From NCBI GenBank assembly GCA_019188255.1, contig JAETXT010000006.1, positions 62,001 through 126,000 on the forward strand: a stretch of DNA of 64,000 bases. Direction: 5' to 3'. Below the pieces are notes generated by a model, which had not been told where the DNA came from, made no database searches, and saw only the letters and a list, made by a program, of their open reading frames with translations. This stretch comes from Verticillium longisporum (Eukaryota > Ascomycota > Sordariomycetes > Glomerellales > Plectosphaerellaceae). A program made the translations under genes and the position numbers. Below are positions 57,706 through 64,000 of this stretch, one piece after another (the first letter of the stretch is position 1; every line of letters starts with the position of its first letter).

Positions 57706-59563
57706 ACGTACATGCACAGTGAGTGGGCCAGTACAGTGAGTGGACCACCTCACCTCGACCCGACAAACATTCCAACCCAGAACTAAACAAAAACATAGGA
57801 AATCAATTGAAATCACGCCCCATTACCTTATTCAGAAGATAATATAGTCATCTGACAAGTTCTCGCGTTATGGCCAGTATTTCCACAGGTGCCACAGGTC
57901 CGTTTCTTCGGTATAGCCCGAGTCGCGCGACCCGGATTCTGCCTCGTTTCCTCCCTCATCTGAACATCTACCTCCTTCTGGGCAATCTGGTCTTGTCCAT
58001 CACCTAGAGTCATACTCCCTCCTTCCCTGAGACGTACTTTTTAGCTCTCCGACGTCGGCTAAGGGTAGCATTCTCGCTTTCAAGTATCTTGAGCCTTGCG
58101 TCCATTAGGACGAACTGGTGCATTATCTTGTGTGTACCCTTCGTGTATTGGTCGATAGCCTGAAGCATTGATGTTGGTGAGCTTCCCTGGTGTCGGGAGA
58201 TTCGATTCTTAATGAATTCGGACTGTGAAGTGGCTTCAATCGGGTTTGTAGGAGTCTTACACACCCATGGCTTAGGGAGTCCAGAAGACGTTCCTGGCGG
58301 CGTTGGTGTCTTTAATTTCACATCCAGCCTTGAAAGGACTGCTTCTGGGTCATGGGGGTAAGTCCAGCCCCTTGAAAACCTCCCTGGATGTTTTTTTCTG
58401 TCATAGAATTCTGGAATGCCGTAAAAAAGCTGGGAAGAAGTCCTCCTTGGAGATATGGTTTGTACCTGCCTTCATCTTCATCTCAATTTGCCGACCGTAC
58501 GCTTTCTTCAGCGGTCCAAAACAGCCGACATCGAGAGGTTGGAGTAGATGGGACGAATGAGGAGGCATACAAAGTGTAATGATCTTATTCTCCTTACAGT
58601 AAAGCTCGAATTTGGCGGAGTGGTGGCTTTCGTGGCCGTCTAGGATGAGAATGCGAAATGCGCCCGAAGTACGCGACCTTGTATGTTGGTCGAAGTGCCG
58701 AATCCAATCGAGACCAATATCATTCGTAGTCCAGCCGTTTGGAGAGGTTGCGACCTTCCAGTCGCGAGGAAACGCGTCTTCTTCGTACCATGACGAGAGG
58801 TGAAATTTACCCGCAACAACGATGTATGGCGGGACACAGAATCCGGTCGCGCCAACGCCCTGGATCACTGTAACCCATTCCCGATTACCCGGCTGTCTCA
58901 TCTTAACGTTAGAACGTCTTTCAGAGTTTGTAACAACCATTCCATTAGCGATAACGCCCATTTGGAAACCGGTCTCATCGAAGTTATAGGTGTCTTCGTC
59001 CGTCACGCCGTACTTCGCGACCATGTTACGTACGAGCGTAAACCACGCGTTTATCGCGTCGTGATCTTCGCATTGGGCCCTCTTATAGTCGTACTTTCGA
59101 AAGATACGCGTCCGGAGCGCAGGTTGTCGTTTGACGAATCTTGAAGCCCATCGCGGTCCGACGGGTGGCGCGTCGCGCGCCGCCAGCAGGACATTCGCCA
59201 TATCTCCAACACTATCCAACCGAGGGGGTATGATCGGGAATCTAGGTCTAGTATGTATTCGACAATCGTTTGCTCTTCTAGCATTGTTAATTTCTTTAAT
59301 TTGGATGTGATTTCGCTTCGGGATGGGGTGCCGTTCTGGCGGCGAACGAGAGTCGTTCGGCTGACATTGTAGATGGCTGCAGCACGTCGGGCGCTTAACC
59401 CTGGATCTTTTTCCATTGCTTGACGGGCAAGGAATAGCTGACTGTCTTGAGAAGGTGTTTCCATGACTGGTTGTAGAGAAAAGTAAGGTGGAATGTTGAA
59501 GTTTGGAGAATGACGCGAAAGTGGTCCACTCACTGTACTGGCCCACTCACTGTACATGTACGT
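57706..59563 (-). mobile_element. Divergent Fot1/pogo-like DNA transposon, copy D
   Basis: 1,858 bp with TA on both sides. The inverted repeats are about 43 bp with one mismatch, starting ACGTACATG(C/T)ACAGTGAG. Each end has two copies of ACAGTGAGTGG(G/A)CCA. Protein and layout are clearly related to A-C, but the DNA has diverged; only the first four bases and the GAGTGG core of the termini are shared. Not RIP-mutated. The sequences either side of the TA do not belong to one contiguous copia copy. Confidence 0.93.
57828..59464 (-). CDS. Pogo/Fot1-type transposase with zinc knuckle, several frameshifts (copy D)
   Basis: Start 59464 (METPSQDSQLFLARQAM). HTH region SARRAAAIYNVSRTTLVRRQ, CENP-B-like WASRFVKRQPALRTR and catalytic segments YNFDETGF, LILDGHESHH and LDVGCFGPLKKAYGR are present. 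The C-terminal ORF carries CGTCGNTGHNARTC. The frame changes at four places, each next to a homopolymer that is one base short of the in-frame length: G5 at 59224-59228, A6 at 58423-58428, G5 at 58354-58358 and T5 at 58036-58040. The run after MTEK is T7/A7 here, the length that keeps the frame. With those four bases it would be a single protein of about 546 residues. Confidence 0.88.
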
Positions 59564-59565
59564 TA

Positions 59566-61281
59566 TTATTATAAATTATAAAGGTATTCTCCTAATTACT
59601 AGAATATTTATTATTTAAAAGGATAATAAATCCGATCTATAAATTAAGGTCTTTATTATTAATAAAGGAGCTATTTATAAATATATAAAATTAAGCTATT
59701 AAGAGATCTAAGTATATATAATTTAGGCTATAGCCTATATTAATAATCTACTATTATATATATTTATTAAGCTATTTAAAGTTATCCTTTTATAAGTTCT
59801 TAGTTTAGGCGATAATAGAGAAATCGAAGGCTACTTTTAATTAATAGGTTAAAGTAATATAAGTATTATAAGCTCTCTAAGTAATATATTCCTATTCTAG
59901 GCTTACTATTACTAGAATTATTAGCTCTAGGCAATTACTTTAGCCTTTCTATTAAATTATAAGATCTTTAATTCTAATTTTAATAATATAGCTATTAAAG
60001 ATATTATTAGATCCTATATTAAGGATAGAAATAAGCTTTACCTAGAAGCTAACGCTTTCGAGCTCTATTTATTCCTTTTATATAAACTTAGGCTCTCTAA
60101 GGTTAAGGGTATCGTTAATCTATATTTTAATTAGCTTAAAGCTCTCTCTAATTTTAATTAAGAGTAAATATAGATCGTAGCCTATTAGAATAGCATTTAA
60201 GCGCTCTCTATAATAGTATTAATAGGTTATAAACTAATAGAGACTTAATTCTATAATATTATAGAGCGGCTTTATAATATAGAAGACGATTCCTTCTAAA
60301 TATCTTTATTATAGCTCTTTAGGAATATATAAGAGAATATTATATAATAGATCTATAGTATTCTAAGTATAAACTTAATTAATATTATAGAGTATTAATT
60401 AATAGTTATATTATTATAATATTAGAGTAATTACTAGGATTAGTTATTAGCTATAGTATATAATTATAAGCGATTATATTAATAGAATTATCTTCTCTTA
60501 ATTATTATATCCTTAAATTATTAATTTTAACTTCTTATATAGGGCTTAAAGGAGGCTTTTTACTTCTCTTATAAGCTAATATCTAAAGATCTTAGTATTA
60601 GGAAATGCGGATCTCCTAATTAATATAATTACTTTAATTATTAAGAGTAAGTCGATTTCCTCTTAATTAGACTATTTAAATAGCTTCCTAGGGGTTATTA
60701 TTCTATTTTTATTATATAGTTTAATAGCTAGGTTATAACCCTATTACTCCCTTTTAATAATAAATTAATATTCGATCTATAAAATCCTAATTATATTACT
60801 TTTACGATCTATAAAAGCTATTTATAGTAGGTTTATAGTATTTATTAACTTCCTAGGTCTCCTATATTATTATAATAGAATTAGCTTTAAGTATTTAAAT
60901 AGTTCTAGGGTCTCTAGAGTTTATATTATTATTATCTCCCTAATCTATTAATCTAGTAATCTATTATATAGCTTAATATATATTCCTCTAAACTCTATTA
61001 AGCTATTAATTATTTCGATTATAATTACTATATTAGGAATTAATATAATTTTATAGGGATTAATCTATTTCTCCTATTCTTAGAATATAAGAATATCGCT
61101 TCCTAGCTTTAGTAATCTTAATAGTAATTATTTAGTATCTAGTCTATTATAAGTATTAAAAGTATTATTAACCTTCTATTTAGTAATTATTCGCTAAAGC
61201 TCTATTATCGCTTTATTAATTACTTTAATATATTCTATCTAGTTTATAGTAAGCGTTATATTAATAATAATTCTAAATATT
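59566..61281 (-). mobile_element. RIP-mutated copia copy 4 (pol fragment)
   Basis: Aligns, in the same orientation, with 52,640-54,350 of copy 3, for example GGATAATAAATCCGATCTAT in both. It lacks LTRs: the left end is at pogo D and the right end at the LTR of the terminal gypsy element, which inserted at ATATT. Confidence 0.85.
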
Positions 61282-61757
61282 TGTTACGACCTGGCAGCTT
61301 CCGAAGGGGGAACACTGTCAGAGGGTTAGGGTTGCTGTTTGCAGAAGCTTAGGTTGTGACTCTGAGACGATGTGGTGTCGTAAGGCGTTGCGCACTCGTT
61401 ACAATGGATACAAGGTAAGACTTAGATTGATCACTGTCGTGAGAAAGAATGTATCTACAAGTCCAGAATGTCCGTCCTTATATACCTGCCATCCTGTCCT
61501 TGTTGTGTTAGGTGGTGAGCTCATGTTGGATGGCTCACTGGTTAGTTGTTGGTGATCCATGATGTTAGGATCACGGTGTGTTATCCCGTGAGCCATTCCC
61601 TGGCTCACTGCGGCGTCCTTGGTGAGCCCGACGACTCACCCTTTATGTCTGAGTGAGCCATCACGTGATTTGCCAGGTGGGCCCGATTCTTATCTTATCG
61701 CGTTCCCTGATCGCGGGGTCGTCGATTCGCGGCCGCCCTGCTTCCTTGGTTGTTACA
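61282..61757 (-). repeat. 3' LTR of the gypsy element
   Basis: 476 bp. On the plus strand it starts TGTTACGACC and ends GGTTGTTACA, near-inverted ends of the TGT..ACA type. A purine-rich tract (GGAGGAGGAGCA on the minus strand, about 61,761-61,772) adjoins it on the internal side, as expected for second-strand priming. The preceding five bases are ATATT; the matching duplicate would lie outside the window. Confidence 0.8.
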
Positions 61758-61857
61758 TGATGCTCCTCCTCCAGGCCGATGTCCCAGCGGCCATAAGTAG
61801 TAAGTCCCAGCCGCCTGCGGTGGTTCTTCTCTTGTCATCCTTACTAACCATGACAAA

Positions 61858-62508
61858 ATGTCAGGTCGTGTCATAAAACGTTCGTCTGCCAAAACCGACC
61901 AAAGAAAGGCGCTCGCTGCTTTGATTGACTCCGAGGGCGAAATCAAGATGCCTTGTACGGGGTGCTTCAAGCGACATCTCGTCTGTAAGACCGCCCCTGG
62001 TTCTTCTCGCTGTGGGGAGTGCATCCGTCGCGGTCGCTCTTGTGATGGTGTGAGCGTGGTTTCTGCGCGTAAGTTGGTCCCTGGTGGGGTCATGGTCCTG
62101 TTTTCTAATGATCGTCTAGTGGAAAAGGCTCTTGCAGAGCAGAAGAAGCGAGAAGCTGAGATTGAGGATGCTGAAATGGAGTTGGAGGTGCTCCAAACGA
62201 AGTTGGCGACGGCCTTGGGTCGTTTGTCCCGTCTTCGCAAGATGCGGAAGGCGGCGAAGGCTCGTGGGGAAGAGTTGTTTGCTCGTGGGATTCGTCAGTT
62301 GGATGAGGAGGACGGCGTCCTTCCTCTGGGCGGGGACAACCTAAGCCTCGAGGCTCAGGAGGCCAACGTGGTGCAGGACCTTCAGGAGTGGGGTGCTAGC
62401 GGCGTCGTGGACTGGTCCTCGTTGGGCTTCGGGGAGGAATTTTCCGACCTTGGTCCTGTGCCAGGCGATGATATTCTTGGAGCAACTGCGGGCAGTTCAG
62501 GTTCTTGA
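61858..62508 (+). CDS. Antisense ORF in the gypsy element: Zn2Cys6-like cluster plus coiled coil
   Basis: 216 codons from an ATG with a good context (A at -3), on the strand opposite to pol and overlapping the pol 3' end by 113 bp tail to tail. Six cysteines at 33, 36, 43, 52, 55 and 62 have spacing C-X2-C-X6-C-X8-C-X2-C-X6-C, exactly that of fungal Zn2Cys6 binuclear clusters, with basic residues between (FKRHLV, IRRGRS). A strongly charged helix from about residue 80 to 150 (KALAEQKKREAEIEDAEME, then LRKMRKAAKARGEE) looks like a coiled coil. An acidic tail follows. The cluster-linker-coiled-coil order is that of Gal4-type DNA-binding domains, though the basic loop is not the classical CRxRK form. 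The function is unknown; it could regulate or package the element. A short upstream ATG (61,851) overlaps its start. Confidence 0.65.
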   Translation: MSGRVIKRSSAKTDQRKALAALIDSEGEIKMPCTGCFKRHLVCKTAPGSSRCGECIRRGRSCDGVSVVSARKLVPGGVMVLFSNDRLVEKALAEQKKREAEIEDAEMELEVLQTKLATALGRLSRLRKMRKAAKARGEELFARGIRQLDEEDGVLPLGGDNLSLEAQEANVVQDLQEWGASGVVDWSSLGFGEEFSDLGPVPGDDILGATAGSSGS

Positions 62509-64000
62509 CTGGTTCCCATGTGTTTTCTTCATGCCCATAGTTCTTCCATTTGATCAAGTATTCTTCTTGTTTGCTTATCTTTCTGTGATCGAGGATTCTT
62601 TCGACATCATACTCGTTGGTATTTTCGACTTCCACGTTTGTTTCGAGTGGTGCGTTATGTGGTGCTGGCTCTAGTAGTGCAATGTGAAAAACGGGGTGAA
62701 TCTTCATGTTCTCTGGTAATGAGAGGTGGTAGTTGGTATCCGAGAGTTTCTTGAGAATTTTAAATGGTCCTAGTTTCTTGAAATCCAATTTGTCGTTTGG
62801 TCGTTTGGTTTTGATGTTTCGGCGGATGAGGTAGACGCTATCTCCCTCCTGTAAGGATGGTCCCTTCATCCTTGTCTTGTTGGCGTACGTGGTCATTCTG
62901 GTGCGTACGAGCTCGAGGTCGAGCTTGATTTGTTCCTGGATCTTGCGGATGTTGACCGCAATGTTGGTCGCTTTTGGCGTGTCCGGTGCTTCGCGGCGTT
63001 CCGCGTAGGCTGTTGGGTTGTACCCGTAGTTGGCATAGAAGGGTGATTCCTTTGTTGACTCGCTTGGTGAGCTGTTGTATGCGAACTGTGCGATGGGTAG
63101 TAATGTGACCCAGTCATCTTGTTGGTAGTTGATATAACACCGAAGGTACTGCTCTAGAGTCTGGTTCGTTCTTTCTGTCTGTCCGTCTGTCTGCGGGTGA
63201 AAAGCCGTGGATAGCTTATGTTTGGCTCCAAGTTGAGCGATGAGTGACTTCCAGAAGTTGCTGGTGAAGAGCTTGTCTCTATCTGACACCAGTTCTTTTG
63301 GGAGTCCGTGTTGTCCCACAATGTTCCTGAGGAACACATAGGCGAGGTCTTCTGCCGTTCCTGTGGCTTTATACGGGAGAAAGTAGGAGTACTTGGTGAG
63401 TCGGTCGACGACTACTAGGATGTTGTCGTAAGAGGTCCCAGTTAAGGGTTCCTTCGATGGTGGCAGGCTGGTGATGAAGTCCAGTGAGACTGACTCCCAG
63501 GCTGCGGTTGGTACTGGTAGTGCTTTGAGTTCTCCATAGGGCCTGTGTCTCTCTGCCTTGCTTTTCTTGCAGAGGTTGCAGTTGCGGATCACTGCTGTGA
63601 CGTCCTGTCTGGTTCCTTTGAAGTCGTGATGTTTTCTGAGTCGGGCGAATGTTTTCGCTACTCCTTGGTGTCCGTGGGCCTTGGCCCCGTGGACTTGTTC
63701 GATGAGCTCTGTGGTGCTCTTGGGTGGCTTGGCGGGTTTTATTCGTGTGGTGACCGCCAAGGTACGGTGGTACGGGATTAGATTTCCTTCTTTGTCGCTT
63801 GCGAGGATTGCGTTATTGTTTGGGGGTGTGGTTTGTTCGTGGTCTGAGCGTCTGCTCAAGATATCTGCCCTGCCATTCTCAGATCCTTTGCGGTAGATGA
63901 TGGTGAAGTTGAATTCCGAGAGGAATTCCGCCCATCTAATCTGTCGTTTGTTGAGGTCTTTGTTCGTTGTGAAGTGTGCAAGATTCTTGTGGTCAGTGTA
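62396..64000 (-). CDS. Gypsy pol polyprotein, C-terminal part: RNase H end, integrase, chromodomain
   Basis: Open on the minus strand from the window edge to a stop at 62396. It starts within RNase H (YTDHKNLAHF ... RQIRWAEFLSEFNFTI, GRADILSRR) and continues into the integrase. The zinc-binding domain has GHQGVAKTFARLRKHH ... CNLCKKSK. The catalytic core has SLDFITSLPPS, VSDRDKLFTSNFWKSL and TAFHPQTDGQTERTNQTLEQ with the catalytic Glu. A GPFKILKKLSDTNYHL-type GPY/F module follows, then HPVFHIALLEP. The C-terminal chromodomain is YDVERILDHRKISKQEEYLI ... WKNYGHEENTWEP. Integrase chromodomains steer insertion to H3K9-methylated heterochromatin, consistent with its site inside RIP-mutated repeats. 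No frameshift seen in the part present. Confidence 0.95.
   Translation of the reverse strand, partial: YTDHKNLAHFTTNKDLNKRQIRWAEFLSEFNFTIIYRKGSENGRADILSRRSDHEQTTPPNNNAILASDKEGNLIPYHRTLAVTTRIKPAKPPKSTTELIEQVHGAKAHGHQGVAKTFARLRKHHDFKGTRQDVTAVIRNCNLCKKSKAERHRPYGELKALPVPTAAWESVSLDFITSLPPSKEPLTGTSYDNILVVVDRLTKYSYFLPYKATGTAEDLAYVFLRNIVGQHGLPKELVSDRDKLFTSNFWKSLIAQLGAKHKLSTAFHPQTDGQTERTNQTLEQYLRCYINYQQDDWVTLLPIAQFAYNSSPSESTKESPFYANYGYNPTAYAERREAPDTPKATNIAVNIRKIQEQIKLDLELVRTRMTTYANKTRMKGPSLQEGDSVYLIRRNIKTKRPNDKLDFKKLGPFKILKKLSDTNYHLSLPENMKIHPVFHIALLEPAPHNAPLETNVEVENTNEYDVERILDHRKISKQEEYLIKWKNYGHEENTWEPVKNLNCPQLLQEYHRLAQDQGRKIPPRSPTRTSPRRR

Larger units (their letters stand above)
61282..64000 (-). mobile_element. 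Ty3/gypsy chromodomain retrotransposon, 3' part (continues beyond window)
   Basis: The 3' LTR (61282-61757), a polypurine tract and the C-terminal half of pol are in the window; the rest lies to the right. No RIP signature, although it inserted into RIP-saturated copia DNA. It also carries an opposite-strand ORF between pol and the LTR. Confidence 0.93.

Noticed and set aside
43561..61281. AT-rich block as a centromere
   Set aside because: RIP-mutated transposon blocks do form fungal centromeres, but gene-dense DNA lies close by and nothing here distinguishes it from an ordinary repeat island.
1..64000. tRNA, rRNA or CRISPR features
   Set aside because: None found by eye on either strand; no cloverleaf, rRNA or spaced-repeat pattern was convincing, though a covariance-model scan could not be run.

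Overview
The window looks like nuclear DNA of a filamentous ascomycete, probably a Sordariomycete. Host genes carry short introns (about 48-110 nt, GT..AG, one with a TACTAAC branch site). Long AT-rich blocks bear the C-to-T/G-to-A scars of repeat-induced point mutation (RIP). The mobile elements are fungal types: Fot1/pogo-like DNA transposons, a Ty1/copia element and chromodomain Ty3/gypsy elements. The species cannot be named from sequence alone.

Layout. 1-11.2 kb is ordinary gene space: an uncharacterised Ser/Pro-rich protein (-), the cytosolic Fe-S scaffold ATPase Cfd1 (+), S-adenosylmethionine decarboxylase with a candidate leader uORF (+), a Gfo/Idh/MocA dehydrogenase (-) and a sugar-porter MFS transporter (-). 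11.7-29.5 kb is a nested transposon island bounded on each side by a truncated host gene. It holds two direct LTR-like repeats, pogo copies A and B, a RIP-destroyed Ty3/gypsy on the minus strand, and a young 6,447-bp copia element with matching 286-bp LTRs and a perfect GATTA target duplication. 29.8-43 kb is gene space again: a membrane protein, an SDR, a small two-exon protein, a secreted endopolygalacturonase and a KEN-box-containing protein, with long gene-free intervals. 43.6-61.3 kb is a second island, made of RIP-mutated pogo and copia copies interrupted by un-mutated pogo copies C and D. From 61.3 kb to the end lies the 3' end of an un-mutated chromodomain gypsy element (minus strand). 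It carries an opposite-strand ORF encoding a Zn2Cys6-like cluster plus a coiled coil.

Two themes run through the window. First, the islands are layered: old elements are saturated with RIP transitions, while younger members of the same families sit inside them un-mutated, so RIP has not acted since those insertions. Second, many coding sequences (host genes and transposons) are broken by exactly one missing base, most often in a run of 3-6 identical bases. This points to residual homopolymer deletions in the assembly, although some cases may be biological. The copia gag -1 overlap is the clearest exception, because it is also present in an old RIP-mutated copy.

The host genes do not form an obvious biosynthetic cluster. 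The co-oriented sugar transporter and dihydrodiol/xylose-dehydrogenase-like oxidoreductase may act together in sugar metabolism, and the polygalacturonase indicates an ability to digest plant pectin.
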